DNA of 64,000 nt from Caulobacter vibrioides (lineage in GTDB: Bacteria; Pseudomonadota; Alphaproteobacteria; Caulobacterales; Caulobacteraceae). A program made the translations under genes and the position numbers. Positions 52,419 to 61,754 of the stretch are shown here, in pieces. Position 1 is the first letter of the stretch. The number at the start of each line of letters is the position of its first letter. The notes under the pieces are model-generated. The model searched no databases. It saw only the letters and a program-made list of their open reading frames with translations, and had not been told where the DNA came from. Location of the stretch: contig NZ_CP023315.3 of the NCBI RefSeq assembly GCF_002310375.3, forward strand, positions 868,001-932,000, in the 5' to 3' direction.

Positions 52419-54530
52419 TTACCCCAGGATTCCGGTGAGCACGTCGAACATGTCCTTGCTCGCCTGGATCAAGCGGGCCGAGGCGTTGAAGGCTTGCTGG
52501 TAGGTGGTCAGGTTGATCAGTTCTTCGTCCAGGTTCACGCCCTCTTCGGACTGACGCTGGCTGTCGACTTCGCTGGACACCGCGGCGGCGGCGTCCTTGC
52601 GGCTTTCGGCGGTGGCGGCCTTGCGGGCGATGGAGCCCCCGAAGTCGGCGGCGTAGCGCGAGACGGTCATGGTCACCGAAGCGGCGCTTCCCGCGACGCC
52701 GAAGGTGGCGGTGTTCTCGCCGGCGTTGGCCAGCGCCAGGGCGCCGCGCCCGTCGCCGATCGCCAGGGCCGCGCTGCCGCCCACCGTCTGGGTCAGGTCC
52801 AGCTTGGCGAAGGGCAGCAGCTTGGGGTTCTGGTCCATGGCGGTGTTCAGGGAGAACTTCTCGCCGCGGGTGCTGCGTTCGGCCGGACCGATGCCGAACA
52901 GCTGGCTGGCCGAAGGGCCGCCGGCGCCGCGCTCGGTGCTGTCGGCGACGATCGACATCGCCACCGGGGTGTTGGTGTTCGACGTGAAGCTGATCTGGCC
53001 CTTGCCGTTCATCGAGAACTGACCGTAGAGGCCGACCCCCGACGCGCGGGAGTTCAGCGCGTCGATCATATTCTGCATGGTCCCGCCTGCGGGCGGGGTG
53101 AAGGGAATGTCGCGGATCCGTCCGCCCTCGACATCGGTGAGCCGGATCGTCATCTCGCCGGTGGTGAAGCCGTGCGCGTCCGTGGCCGTCAGACCGGTCT
53201 CGTAGGGCGAGTAGCCGCTGGTGCGGACAATGTCGTTGAGGCCGAAATAGTGGCTGAAACCCTTGCCGGTCTTGCTCGACGGCGTGGTGGCGTCATCGGC
53301 GATGGCCACGCCCAGGCCGCCCGCGCCGTTGATGCTCAGCGCGCCGTTCGAGAAGCCCGCCGCGCCCTGGCCGCCCAAGGCGGTGTTGAGCTGGGCCATG
53401 AAGTTGGCCGGGGTGAAGGCCGGGCCGGCCGCGCCGTTCACGGTCATCGATCCGGCGTCGAAATCGATGTCGATCCGCCGCTGGATGACGCCGCTCGCGT
53501 CGGTCAGGGCGATGGTGGTCTTGCCGGTGAAGCCGGTCAGCGCCGCCTGGGCGTCGAGCCCGGTGTTGCGGCCCGTCAGGCTGGTGGGCGCCGGCACCGA
53601 GGAGGCCGCGTTGGCCGCCCGGTTAATCTCTTCGGTGGCGCGCGAGGTGAACTCGCCCAGCTGGTCGGACAGATTGACCAGTTCGGTGTTGCGCACGTCC
53701 ATCAAGCCGCGGATCTCGCCGCTCGAGATGTTCAGGGGCGTCGGGTAATCCGAGCCATTGGCCAGCTGGACGGTCAGAAAGCCGGTGGCCGTGGCCGAGG
53801 TCTGGTAGGTGACCTTGGCCGCGCCGTCGCCCGCCAGGTTCAGGCCCTCGGTCGATCGCACCACGACCCCGCCCAGGGCGCGCGCCGAGATCTGAACGTT
53901 CATCAGCTCGGAGAGCTCATCGACCAACTTGCTCTGGACGTTCTCGGCGCCCGTGGCGTCGGCGCCCGCGACCTTGGCCCGCGTGATGTCGGTGTTCAGC
54001 GCGTCGATCTGGCTGAGCAGGTCGTTGACGCGTCCGACATCGGCGGCGATGCGCGTATCGGCGTCCTTGCCCAGCTTCGACAGCGAGGCGGTGATGCGGC
54101 TGGACTCACTGAGGAAGTCGTCCAGCCGGGTCAGGGCCTGGGTGCGCAACAGGCTGGAGGAGGGATCGTCCTGCGCCGAGGAGAACGCGGCGTAGACATC
54201 GTCCAGAACCGTAAAGAAGCTCGTCGAGCCGCTGGGGTCGCCGAACAGCTGCTGGGCGCTGTTGAGCGTGCTGGCGACGATCGAGGCGCGACCGCTTTCC
54301 GAGGCGGCGTTCAGGCTGGCCGACTGCAGGAAGGCGTCGGTCGCGCGCTTGATGGCGTCGATATTGACGCCCACGCCCATGCCGTTGGACAGCATGTTCG
54401 ACTGGCTGACCGTCTTGCGGACATAGCCGGTGGTGTTGACGTTGGCGATATTGTCCGACGTGACGCGCAGACCCGTCTGCGCGGCCATCATGCCGGACGT
54501 CGCCGTGCTCATGATCGCGGTGAGCGACAT
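52419..54530 (-). CDS. flgK: Flagellar hook-associated protein 1
   Basis: A 703-residue junction protein. The conserved rod/hook-type N-terminus is M-S-L-T-A-I-M-S-T-A-T-S-G-M-M-A-A-Q...S-D-N-I-A-N-V-N-T-T-G-Y. The C-terminus has the D0 heptad helix (E-E-L-I-N-L-T-T-Y-Q-Q-A-F-N-A-S-A). In between are variable domains; total length is somewhat larger than enteric FlgK. First gene of the flgKL operon. The promoter region holds a sigma54-type site at 54694-54708 and an ftr-type palindrome at 54583-54601, consistent with late-class control by FlbD. Confidence 0.94.
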   Translation of the reverse strand: MSLTAIMSTATSGMMAAQTGLRVTSDNIANVNTTGYVRKTVSQSNMLSNGMGVGVNIDAIKRATDAFLQSASLNAASESGRASIVASTLNSAQQLFGDPSGSTSFFTVLDDVYAAFSSAQDDPSSSLLRTQALTRLDDFLSESSRITASLSKLGKDADTRIAADVGRVNDLLSQIDALNTDITRAKVAGADATGAENVQSKLVDELSELMNVQISARALGGVVVRSTEGLNLAGDGAAKVTYQTSATATGFLTVQLANGSDYPTPLNISSGEIRGLMDVRNTELVNLSDQLGEFTSRATEEINRAANAASSVPAPTSLTGRNTGLDAQAALTGFTGKTTIALTDASGVIQRRIDIDFDAGSMTVNGAAGPAFTPANFMAQLNTALGGQGAAGFSNGALSINGAGGLGVAIADDATTPSSKTGKGFSHYFGLNDIVRTSGYSPYETGLTATDAHGFTTGEMTIRLTDVEGGRIRDIPFTPPAGGTMQNMIDALNSRASGVGLYGQFSMNGKGQISFTSNTNTPVAMSIVADSTERGAGGPSASQLFGIGPAERSTRGEKFSLNTAMDQNPKLLPFAKLDLTQTVGGSAALAIGDGRGALALANAGENTATFGVAGSAASVTMTVSRYAADFGGSIARKAATAESRKDAAAAVSSEVDSQRQSEEGVNLDEELINLTTYQQAFNASARLIQASKDMFDVLTGILG

Positions 54531-54582
54531 GGATCAGGCCTCCTGCGGCTCGGCAAACCGCGTAGCGCACAATGCGCCGTTG

Positions 54583-54601
54583 CCCGGCGAAACTTGCCGG
54601 G
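54583..54601. promoter_or_regulatory. Candidate FlbD (ftr) site downstream of the flgK promoter
   Basis: CCCGGC (54583-54588) and GCCGGG (54596-54601) flank GAAACTT; the whole resembles the Caulobacter ftr element (CCCGGCAA...TTGCCGGG type). It lies about 80-100 bases downstream of the predicted flgK start of transcription, a known position for ftr enhancers. Confidence 0.6.
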
Positions 54602-54693
54602 TCGCGGTGGGGCATGATCCCCGATGATGTGCCAAGCCATTGAAATTCATGGCGATGTGTTCCGGGCGCCGGAAATTCGACGAGGGGTCTTCC

Positions 54694-54708
54694 GCAAGGA
54701 CGGCGCCA
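54694..54708 (-). promoter_or_regulatory. Sigma54-type promoter of flgK
   Basis: Read on the minus strand, TGGCGC-N5-TTGC matches the -24/-12 sigma54 consensus (TGGCAC/TGGCCC-N5-TTGC) with one mismatch at a tolerated place. It faces flgK. Confidence 0.65.
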
Positions 54709-54763
54709 ACCCGGGGCGTGGCGCGGCGACGCGGCAACTCCCGTCCCTCACCCGCGTCGGAAC

Positions 54764-54779
54764 TCGGCAAAAAGCGCCG
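54764..54779. promoter_or_regulatory. Candidate ftr enhancer about 110 bases upstream of the hook-operon promoter
   Basis: TCGGCAAAAAGCGCCG is an imperfect ftr-like palindrome centred about 110 bases before the predicted start driven by the promoter at 54856, the classic spacing for the hook-operon enhancer bound by FlbD. Confidence 0.5.
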
Positions 54780-54855
54780 CACGCGGCCTGATTTTCGTTC
54801 GTAAACAAGCCATTAAAGTCAAATAAAACAACGGGATATGCTGCATTTTCCGAGT

Positions 54856-54870
54856 TGGCCCGACCGTTGC
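54856..54870 (+). promoter_or_regulatory. Sigma54 promoter of the hook operon
   Basis: TGGCCC-N5-TTGC is a perfect -24/-12 element, ending 60 bases before the fliK start. The strongest promoter match in the window. Confidence 0.8.
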
Positions 54871-54930
54871 TGAGGGAGGCGGCGAAGGCGCGTCCGTCAT
54901 GGAGCGCCGCCAACCGAGCAACGACTGCGC

Positions 54931-56760
54931 ATGACCGCGATCGCCGCACCCACCGCCGCTCTACCCGCCGCGCCGACCCCGGCCGGCGGCGTCAAGGCGT
55001 CCGCCGACGCCTTTGACGCCCTGCTGGCCATCGCCGGCCGACCGGACGAGACGCCGGCCCAGCGCCCGGCGCCGCGCCGCGCCGAGGCCAAGAGCGATGA
55101 CCGTGACCAGGATCGCGAGGTAAAGGCCGCCGAAAAGCCCGCCCGTCCCGAGGCGCGCGCCGACGCCAAGGCCGTCGATCGCAGCGAAGACCCCCGCGCC
55201 GACGGCGACGACGCCGTCGAGGGGGGCCGCGAGGCCAAGGCCAGCGACGCCAAGACCAATGACGACGCGGCCGCCGACAAGGCGTCCGGCGCCGAGACCC
55301 AGACGTCCGAGGCGAGCGTCGAGGCTCTGGTCGAGGTCGACTCGACCCTGGCCTCGGCCCAGGCCGCCGCGATGCTGATCGCCGCCATGTCGGCCGAGCC
55401 GGCGACGACGCCGCCGATCGAGGTCGCGGTCGAGCCGGCCCCCGCGTCCGCCGCCGTCGCCGTGGGCGACGCCGCAGCCTTCGCCGCTGCGGTCGAGGTC
55501 GCCGGTGAGGCGCCGGTCGTCGCGCCGCAGGGCCAGGCGACGACCGAGCCGGCTCCGGAGGCCGCCGCCGTGACCGCGCCGCAGGCGGCGTCGGCGCCGA
55601 CGACCGCCGTCGCCGGCGAACAGGCGCTGGACGCCGCCGCGCTCGAGGCCCTGACCGCGCTGGCCGGTGAGGCCGAGACGCCCCTCGACGCCGAGAGCCA
55701 GACCACGCCGCGCGCCGCGCCGACGACCACGACGGCGGCGACGACCCCGACGGTCGCGCCGACCGCACAGACCAAGACCGCCGAGGCGACGCCCGCCGCT
55801 GCGGTCGCGCCGGCGTCCAGCGCCACGCCGGCTCCGGTCGCCACGCCGATCGAGCAGGCCGCCGCGCCGGTGGAAGCCCCGATCGTCGCGGAGGCCGCCC
55901 CGGTGGCGACCGCCGCCAATACGGACGCCGTCGAGGCCTCGCCCGCCGTGACGTCGGGCGTCGCGACCCTCGCCGCCAAGACGGTGGAAGCGCCCGCGAC
56001 CCAGGCCGCGCCGTCCGGCGCGCCTGCTGCGGTCGTGGCCGCAGAAGCGGTTGAGACCGCTCAGGCCGTGACCGCCGTCGCGTCCGGCGCGGCGGGCGGC
56101 GACGCCAGCGCCAACACCGACGCCAACGCCACCGCCCAAACCAACGTTTCCGACACCGCCGCCGCCGCCGCCGCGCCCCTGGAGGCTGCGGTCGCCGGGG
56201 CGAGCAGCGCCGAAGCCGCGCCGACCTCGACCGCCACGCCGCCGGTCCAGCTGCAGGCCGCCAACACCGCCGCGCCCGCCGTCGCGCCGGCCCCGGTGCG
56301 CGGCTCGCCCGAGACCGTCGCGGCCCTGTCGGCCGAGATCCTCAAGAAGGCCGACGCCAAGACCACGCGCTTCGACGTGGCCCTGACCCCGGACGGCCTG
56401 GGCAAGGTCGATGTGCGGATCGAGATCGCCCGCGACGGCGCCCTGACCGCGTCCATGCGCTTCGACACCGCCCACGCGGCCCAGGAGCTGCGCGGCAAGG
56501 CCAATGAGCTGCGTCAGGCGCTGGCCGACGCCGGCTTCAACGTCGCCGACAACGGGCTCAGCTTCGACGTCTCCAGCCAGGACGGCCGGAGCCAGAACCC
56601 GTTCTTCGCCTTCGAAGGCTGGGGCGACCAGGGACAGCGCGCCTTCTCGGGTCGCGCCTTCCAGGCCGCCCTGACCGGCGAGGAAGACATCACCATCACC
56701 CCCGAACTGCTGCCCGGCCTGAAGACCGCCGTCGACAGCGGTCTGGACATCCGGATCTAG
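54931..56760 (+). CDS. fliK: Flagellar hook-length control protein
   Basis: A 609-residue FliK-type ruler protein. About 450 N-terminal residues are low complexity (Ala, Thr, Pro, Glu rich), as expected for the extended ruler. The C-terminal domain (about 460-580) is the Flg_hook fold: L-T-P-D-G-L-G-K-V-D-V-R-I-E-I-A-R-D-G and L-R-G-K-A-N-E-L-R-Q-A-L-A-D-A-G. It measures the hook and switches export from hook to filament proteins. Position as first gene before flgD and flgE, with a sigma54 promoter upstream, supports the call. No strong ribosome-binding site precedes the ATG. Confidence 0.88.
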   Translation: MTAIAAPTAALPAAPTPAGGVKASADAFDALLAIAGRPDETPAQRPAPRRAEAKSDDRDQDREVKAAEKPARPEARADAKAVDRSEDPRADGDDAVEGGREAKASDAKTNDDAAADKASGAETQTSEASVEALVEVDSTLASAQAAAMLIAAMSAEPATTPPIEVAVEPAPASAAVAVGDAAAFAAAVEVAGEAPVVAPQGQATTEPAPEAAAVTAPQAASAPTTAVAGEQALDAAALEALTALAGEAETPLDAESQTTPRAAPTTTTAATTPTVAPTAQTKTAEATPAAAVAPASSATPAPVATPIEQAAAPVEAPIVAEAAPVATAANTDAVEASPAVTSGVATLAAKTVEAPATQAAPSGAPAAVVAAEAVETAQAVTAVASGAAGGDASANTDANATAQTNVSDTAAAAAAPLEAAVAGASSAEAAPTSTATPPVQLQAANTAAPAVAPAPVRGSPETVAALSAEILKKADAKTTRFDVALTPDGLGKVDVRIEIARDGALTASMRFDTAHAAQELRGKANELRQALADAGFNVADNGLSFDVSSQDGRSQNPFFAFEGWGDQGQRAFSGRAFQAALTGEEDITITPELLPGLKTAVDSGLDIRI

Positions 56761-56771
56761 GAGATACCGAC

Positions 56772-57452
56772 ATGGCCACCGCCGTCTCGTCACAGAACAC
56801 TTCGTCGGTCCTCGACAAGATCAACAACTCGCGCACGTCGCTGGCGACCAACAAGGAGACCTTCCTCAAGCTGCTGACCACGCAGCTGAAGAACCAGGAT
56901 CCCCTGTCGCCGACCGACACCACCCAGATGACCCAGCAGATCACGCAGATGACCGGCGTGGAGCAGCAGCTGGTCACCAACGACCTCTTGGCCGCGCTGG
57001 TGGGCATGAACACCGGCACGGGCCTCTCCGAGGGCGTTTCGATGATCGGCAAGCAGATCTCGGCCATCAGCGACACCTCGACCCTGAAGAACGGTGCGGC
57101 GACCTTCTCCTGGACCCAGCCCAGCGCCTCGGCGTCGCTGAAGGTCGAGATCAAGAACCCCGCCGGCAAGGTGGTCCGCACCCTGACGCCGGACGACCAG
57201 AAGAGCGGCGACCACGTCATCACCTGGGATGGCAAGGACGACAGCGGCGCCCAGCTGCCCGACGGCGGCGTCTACGGCATCGTCGTGACGGCCAAGACCG
57301 GCGACGGCAAGGAAATCAAGGCGACCAACATCAAGGGTCGCACCGAGGGCGTGGTGACCGCCGTCGACAACACCACCGGTCAGCCGATGGTCGTGGTCGA
57401 TGGCAAGACCGTCCCCGTCGACAACGTCGTCGGCATCAAGGCCGCGGCCTAG
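56772..57452 (+). CDS. flgD: Hook-capping (scaffold) protein
   Basis: A 226-residue FlgD. The conserved N-terminal region is F-L-K-L-L-T-T-Q-L-K-N-Q-D-P-L-S-P. The C-terminal part has the Tudor-like and FN3-like domain (W-D-G-K-D-D-S-G-A-Q-L-P-D-G-V pattern). It caps the growing hook while FlgE subunits add. Eleven bases after fliK with GGAGA before the start; flgE follows after 148 bases. Confidence 0.95.
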   Translation: MATAVSSQNTSSVLDKINNSRTSLATNKETFLKLLTTQLKNQDPLSPTDTTQMTQQITQMTGVEQQLVTNDLLAALVGMNTGTGLSEGVSMIGKQISAISDTSTLKNGAATFSWTQPSASASLKVEIKNPAGKVVRTLTPDDQKSGDHVITWDGKDDSGAQLPDGGVYGIVVTAKTGDGKEIKATNIKGRTEGVVTAVDNTTGQPMVVVDGKTVPVDNVVGIKAAA

Positions 57453-57600
57453 AGCACTTAACCAGGCCGAGGCGGCCTGAACCCCCCATCGACCGGGCGT
57501 CAGAAAGACGCCGACGCGGTCCCCGGAAGACGGTCTTCCCGCGGATCCAAACGCAAACAGCGCTGAACCCTCGTCCCCCCATTTTTGTAGGAATTCAGTC

Positions 57601-59376
57601 ATGAGCATCAACAGCGCCATGCTCGCCGGCGTTTCCGGTCTGGTCGCCAACTCGTCGGCCCTGGCCGCCATCTCGGACAACATCGCCAACGTCAACACGG
57701 TCGGTTTCAAGCGCTCGACCTCGAACTTCTCCACCCTGGTCACGTCCGGCAACAAGAACCAGACCTACAGCGCCGGTGGCGTGAAGGCTCAGACGCACCA
57801 GTTCATCAGCCAGCAGGGCCTGACCCAGTCGACGACCTCGAACCTGGATATCTCGATCTCGGGCTCGGGCTTCTTCGTCACCACGGAAAAGCCGGAGAAC
57901 CTGACGGCCGCCGACACCCGCTCGTTCACCCGCGCCGGCTCGTTCCAGCTCGACAGCCTCGGCTATCTGCGCAACGACGCGGGCCTTTATCTGCAAGGCT
58001 GGCTGGCCGACCCGGTCAGCGGCCTGATCACCCCCGACCCGTCGGACCTGACGCAGCTGGCGTCGATCAACGTCGGCAGCGTCGGCGGCACGGCCGAGAA
58101 GACCACGCGCGTCGGCGTCAACGCCAACCTGCGCTCCGAGCAGCCGGTGGCGGCGGCGGTCTCCTACAAGGTCGGCACGGCGGGTACGGCGTCGAAGACC
58201 AACGTCGTCGACTCGGCGGGTACGTCGCATAACTACGACGTCATCTACAGCTCCACCGGCGTGGCCAATCCGGTCAGCGGCAACAACGAATACCTGGTCG
58301 ACATCAAGGAAAACGGCGTGATCGTCGCCACCGGTAAGGTGGCCTACGACGCGGCTACGAACGAGATCGTCACCTCGGAGATCGACTACAAGGGCGCCAG
58401 CCCGGTGGCCGGCACCTTGACCACCACCCGCATCAACGCCGCCGGCGATACGATCGACCTGGAGGATCTGGGCATCATCGACACCGCCGGCGTCGACGAC
58501 GCCGAGGTCGTCGCGGGCAAGCTCTACGATCCGTCGACCTGGTCGATGTCGGACTACGCCAAGGACAACAGCAAGGGCGTCAAGCCGGACTTCGAAGTCC
58601 AGATCCCGCTGTCGGACTCCAAGGGCGGTCAGCGCACCGTGACCCTGTCGCTGCTGAAGGGCCCCGGCCCGAACCAGTGGTACGCCGAGCTGCGCGCCAA
58701 GCCGGGTGACCTGGCCAACAACGGCAACGGCCAGATCAGCACGGGCATCATCGAGTTCACCACTGATGGCAAGCTGAAGAACACCGGCGGACTGTTCGGC
58801 ACCACGAGCCCGACATCGATCACGATCAAGGCCTCTGGCTATGTCGCGCCTGCGGTCACGCCGCCTGCGGTGCAGCCGCCCGCGCCGCCGACCTGGGCCG
58901 ACAACCTGGGCATCGATGAGCAGGAGGTCCAGATCGACCTGGCCAGCGCCGCCGGCGGCCTGACCCAGTACAACAGCCAGTCGGTGGTTCAGTCGGTGAA
59001 CACCAACGGCACGGCCTTCGGCAACCTGACCAATATCGAGGTCGACGAGGGCGGCTACGTCTCGGCCATCTTCGACAACGGCGTCACCCGCCGGATCGCC
59101 CAGGTCGCCATCGCCACCTTCTCGAACCCGAACGGTCTGAAGGGCGTCAACGGCAATGCTTATCGGGTCACCAACGAGAGCGGCACCTACAGCCTGAAGG
59201 CTCCGTCGCAAGGCGGCGCCGGCGCTCTGGCCCCCTCTACCCTTGAAGCCTCGACCGTTGATCTGTCCCAGGAGTTCACCGGTCTGATCACTACTCAGCG
59301 CGCCTACTCGGCTTCGTCGAAGATCATCACGACCGCCGACCAGATGCTTGAGGAACTCTTGAATATTAAGCGCTGA
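57601..59376 (+). CDS. flgE: Flagellar hook protein
   Basis: A 591-residue hook subunit. The N-terminus M-S-I-N-S-A-M-L-A-G-V-S-G-L-V-A-N-S and I-S-D-N-I-A-N-V-N-T-V-G-F-K, and the C-terminal D0 helix S-Q-E-F-T-G-L-I-T-T-Q-R-A-Y-S-A-S-S-K, are typical. The middle holds an unusual proline-rich linker (about residues 418-435, V-A-P-A-V-T-P-P-A-V-Q-P-P-A-P-P). The large size fits Caulobacter hooks rather than the roughly 400 residues of enteric ones. GTAGGAATTC before the start supplies a ribosome-binding site. Confidence 0.95.
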   Translation: MSINSAMLAGVSGLVANSSALAAISDNIANVNTVGFKRSTSNFSTLVTSGNKNQTYSAGGVKAQTHQFISQQGLTQSTTSNLDISISGSGFFVTTEKPENLTAADTRSFTRAGSFQLDSLGYLRNDAGLYLQGWLADPVSGLITPDPSDLTQLASINVGSVGGTAEKTTRVGVNANLRSEQPVAAAVSYKVGTAGTASKTNVVDSAGTSHNYDVIYSSTGVANPVSGNNEYLVDIKENGVIVATGKVAYDAATNEIVTSEIDYKGASPVAGTLTTTRINAAGDTIDLEDLGIIDTAGVDDAEVVAGKLYDPSTWSMSDYAKDNSKGVKPDFEVQIPLSDSKGGQRTVTLSLLKGPGPNQWYAELRAKPGDLANNGNGQISTGIIEFTTDGKLKNTGGLFGTTSPTSITIKASGYVAPAVTPPAVQPPAPPTWADNLGIDEQEVQIDLASAAGGLTQYNSQSVVQSVNTNGTAFGNLTNIEVDEGGYVSAIFDNGVTRRIAQVAIATFSNPNGLKGVNGNAYRVTNESGTYSLKAPSQGGAGALAPSTLEASTVDLSQEFTGLITTQRAYSASSKIITTADQMLEELLNIKR

Positions 59377-59473
59377 TCATAGGGCTTAACATTCTTTAAT
59401 TCTTGTGTTTCACACTGAGACACTACGGACTGCTAAGGAGCCATCTTGTTTAGGCCTTTCTTTACTATTGGAA

Positions 59474-59488
59474 TTAAGCCGCTGTTAT
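59474..59488 (+). promoter_or_regulatory. Candidate CtrA site upstream of sciP
   Basis: TTAA-N7-TTAT (59474-59488) matches 7 of 8 positions of the CtrA box TTAA-N7-TTAA. A second TTAA-N6-TTAA-like match lies at about 59387-59400. CtrA is known to activate sciP in C. crescentus. Confidence 0.55.
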
Positions 59489-59544
59489 TAGGCGGCGCCT
59501 ATAGTGGCCTTCAACAGTGATGGTTGTGGGAAAGGCGTAAAGCC

Positions 59545-59826
59545 ATGTTGCAGCAGCAGCGCACCAACAGCCGGGGTGAAAAGTACGTCATCGGTCCGAC
59601 CGGTGCGCCTCTCACTCTGGCGGATTTGCCGCCCGCGGAGACCCAGCGTTGGGTCATCCGTCGGAAGGCCGAGGTCGTGGCCGCCGTTCGCGGGGGTCTG
59701 CTCTCGCTCGACGAGGCGTGCGATCGTTACAAGCTGACGAACGACGAGTTCCTCAGCTGGCAGCAGTCGATCGATCGGCACGGCCTGGCGGGCCTGCGGA
59801 CCACTCGGATCCAGCAGTACCGTTAA
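59545..59826 (+). CDS. sciP: CtrA inhibitor SciP (DUF1153)
   Basis: A 93-residue helix-turn-helix protein. The sequence (M-L-Q-Q-Q-R-T-N-S-R-G-E-K-Y-V-I-G-P-T-G) and R-W-V-I-R-R-K-A-E-V-V-A-A-V-R-G-G-L-L-S-L match the SciP/DUF1153 family closely. SciP binds CtrA in swarmer cells and blocks CtrA-dependent transcription. Known work places it directly before the flagellar operon in Caulobacter, as here. The start at 59545 is preferred because the upstream in-frame codons are not family sequence. A GC hairpin with a GAAA loop follows the gene (59912-59939). Confidence 0.93.
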   Translation: MLQQQRTNSRGEKYVIGPTGAPLTLADLPPAETQRWVIRRKAEVVAAVRGGLLSLDEACDRYKLTNDEFLSWQQSIDRHGLAGLRTTRIQQYR

Positions 59827-59911
59827 GGCGGGCGGGGTGTGTTGATGTGACCGCCCTTCTTCGCCTCGACAACCCGACGGGCCATGCGCCGCAAGGGTTT
59901 GATGACGTTCA

Positions 59912-59939
59912 GCGGCCGCGCCCGAAAGGGCGCGGCCGC
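59912..59939 (+). terminator. Strong GAAA-loop hairpin after sciP
   Basis: GCGGCCGCGCCC (59912-59923) and GGGCGCGGCCGC (59928-59939) form a perfect 12-base stem with a GAAA tetraloop. A short GTTTT tract follows at 59943-59947. It likely isolates sciP from the fliF operon. Confidence 0.75.
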
Positions 59940-59967
59940 GACGTTTTGGCGCCTGCGGAACGCGCGT

Positions 59968-60026
59968 CTACCGGCAGATATAAACGCCTCGTTTACCTTG
60001 TACTGGGTAAATCCTGCCTACCGGCG
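59968..60026 (+). promoter_or_regulatory. fliF promoter region with inverted repeat and CTACCGGC repeats
   Basis: TTTACC (59992-59997) and GGTAAA (60006-60011) form an inverted repeat with 8 bases between, at the place of the class II (CtrA-type) element of fliF. CTACCGGC occurs on both sides (about 59968 and about 60017) and may be the FlbD repression site. The identification is by position and partial match. Confidence 0.5.
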
Positions 60027-60089
60027 AGCGCTTCGTATGCGTTTGGCGGGCTTCCCCTCGGGGATTGTTGACGCAGGGGATGGGGCTTC

Positions 60090-61754
60090 GTGGAAAGCTT
60101 TCTGGGTTCAATCAGGCAGTTCGGCGTCGGGCGTCTCGCCGCGATGCTGGGCGTCGGCGCGGGTGTCGTCGCCGTGCTCGTGGCCCTGGTCATGTTCATG
60201 GGCAAGGAGCCCAATGAGCTGCTCTATTCGAACCTGGACCTGAAGGAAGCCTCGGAAGTCACCCAGGCCCTCGACCAGGCCGGCATCAAGTATGAAACCA
60301 AGGGCGACGGCTCGACCATCATGGTGCCGCGCGACAAGGTCGCCAGCGCGCGCCTGATGGTGGCGGGCAAGGGGCTCGTGAGCTCCGGCTCCATCGGCTA
60401 CGAGATCTTCGACAACAGCAATGCGCTGGGCCAGACCGACTTCGTCCAGCAACTGAACCGCCAGCGCGCTCTGCAGGGCGAGCTGGAGCGCACCATCAAG
60501 GCGATGCAGGGCGTCAACAGTGTCCGCGTGCACCTGGTTCTGCCCAAGCGCCAACTCTTCGAGGAAGACGCCGAACAGCCTTCGGCCGCCGTGACGATCG
60601 GCGTGGGCTCGCGCGAGCCGTCGTCGGACATGGTCCGCGCCATCCAGAACCTGGTCTCGTCGTCGGTGCCGAACATGAAGGCCGAAAAGGTCGCGGTCAT
60701 CGACCAGCACGGCAAGACCCTGTCGGCCCCCAGCGACGAGAGCCTGGCCGGCAAGATGGCCCAGGACCGCAAGTCCGAGGTCGAGGCCCGCATCGCCAAG
60801 ACCGTCAAGGACATGATCGAGGGCGTGCTGGGCCCGGGCAAGGCCCGCGTCAACGTGACCGCCGATCTGGACCTGAACCGGGTGACCACCCAGGAAGAGC
60901 GCTTCGATCCGGATGGTCAGGTTGTCCGGTCGGAAAGCACCACCGAGGCCTCCAGCCAGGAAAACAAGAACGACGACAACACCGGCGTCACCGCGGCGGC
61001 CAACGTGCCCGGCGGCCAGGGCGCCAATGGGTTCCAGCAGCTGGGCTCGCGCTCGGGTCAGAACGACAGCGTCACCAACTACGAGATCTCCAAGTCGGTG
61101 AAGACCACCGTCCAGGAGCCGGGTGCGATCAAGAAGGTCGCGGTCGCGGTCGCCATCGACGGCGTGTCGGCCCCGATGGGCAAGGACGGCAAGCCCGGCG
61201 CCTATACGCCGCGCACCGCCGAGGAGATCCAGCAGATCGAGGAACTGGTGAAGACCGCCGTCGGCTTTGACGCCGAGCGGGGCGACCAGGTCAAGGTCAC
61301 CAACATCAAGTTCCCGCAGCCCGAGGATCAGGGCCTTGAGAAGGCGGGGCTGCTGGCGGGCTTCGACAAGAACGACATCATGCGCGCGGCCGAACTGGGC
61401 CTTCTGGCGATCGTGGCGCTGCTGATCCTGCTGTTCGCGGTCCGCCCGTTCATCAAGAACCTGTCGGCGCCCGCGCCGGGTCAGATCGCTCTGGCCGGAC
61501 CGTCGGGCGGCGCGCCTGTCACGCGGCTGGTGACCTTGTCGGACGGCACGCAGCAGCAGGTGGTCGTCGACCAGTCCGGCGAGCCGATCGCCATCGCCGG
61601 CCCGCCGGCCAGCGACATCGACTCGCGTATCGACATCGCCAAGATCGAGGGCCAGGTGAAGGCTTCGTCGATCAAGCGCGTCTCCGAGTTCGTCGAGAAG
61701 CACCCCGACGAGTCGGTCGCGATCCTCCGTAACTGGCTGCACGAGTCGACCTGA
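60090..61754 (+). CDS. fliF: Flagellar MS-ring protein
   Basis: A 554-residue inner-membrane ring protein. It has an N-terminal membrane helix (about 19-42) and the conserved ring-building domain ([17 protein letters not shown]). A second membrane helix lies near residue 440 ([21 protein letters not shown]). The C-terminal tail ([24 protein letters not shown]) binds FliG. Translation starts at GTG 60090. First gene of the class II operon fliF-fliG-flbE-fliN-flbD. Confidence 0.96.
   Translation: MESFLGSIRQFGVGRLAAMLGVGAGVVAVLVALVMFMGKEPNELLYSNLDLKEASEVTQALDQAGIKYETKGDGSTIMVPRDKVASARLMVAGKGLVSSGSIGYEIFDNSNALGQTDFVQQLNRQRALQGELERTIKAMQGVNSVRVHLVLPKRQLFEEDAEQPSAAVTIGVGSREPSSDMVRAIQNLVSSSVPNMKAEKVAVIDQHGKTLSAPSDESLAGKMAQDRKSEVEARIAKTVKDMIEGVLGPGKARVNVTADLDLNRVTTQEERFDPDGQVVRSESTTEASSQENKNDDNTGVTAAANVPGGQGANGFQQLGSRSGQNDSVTNYEISKSVKTTVQEPGAIKKVAVAVAIDGVSAPMGKDGKPGAYTPRTAEEIQQIEELVKTAVGFDAERGDQVKVTNIKFPQPEDQGLEKAGLLAGFDKNDIMRAAELGLLAIVALLILLFAVRPFIKNLSAPAPGQIALAGPSGGAPVTRLVTLSDGTQQQVVVDQSGEPIAIAGPPASDIDSRIDIAKIEGQVKASSIKRVSEFVEKHPDESVAILRNWLHEST

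Noticed and set aside
54961..56793. Gly/Arg-rich minus-strand open frame opposite fliK
   Set aside because: Composition is that of a complement of Ala/Pro-rich coding DNA; FliK has a proper C-terminal domain on the plus strand.
57595..59211. 538-codon minus-strand frame opposite flgE
   Set aside because: FlgE is unmistakable on the plus strand; the antisense product has no features.
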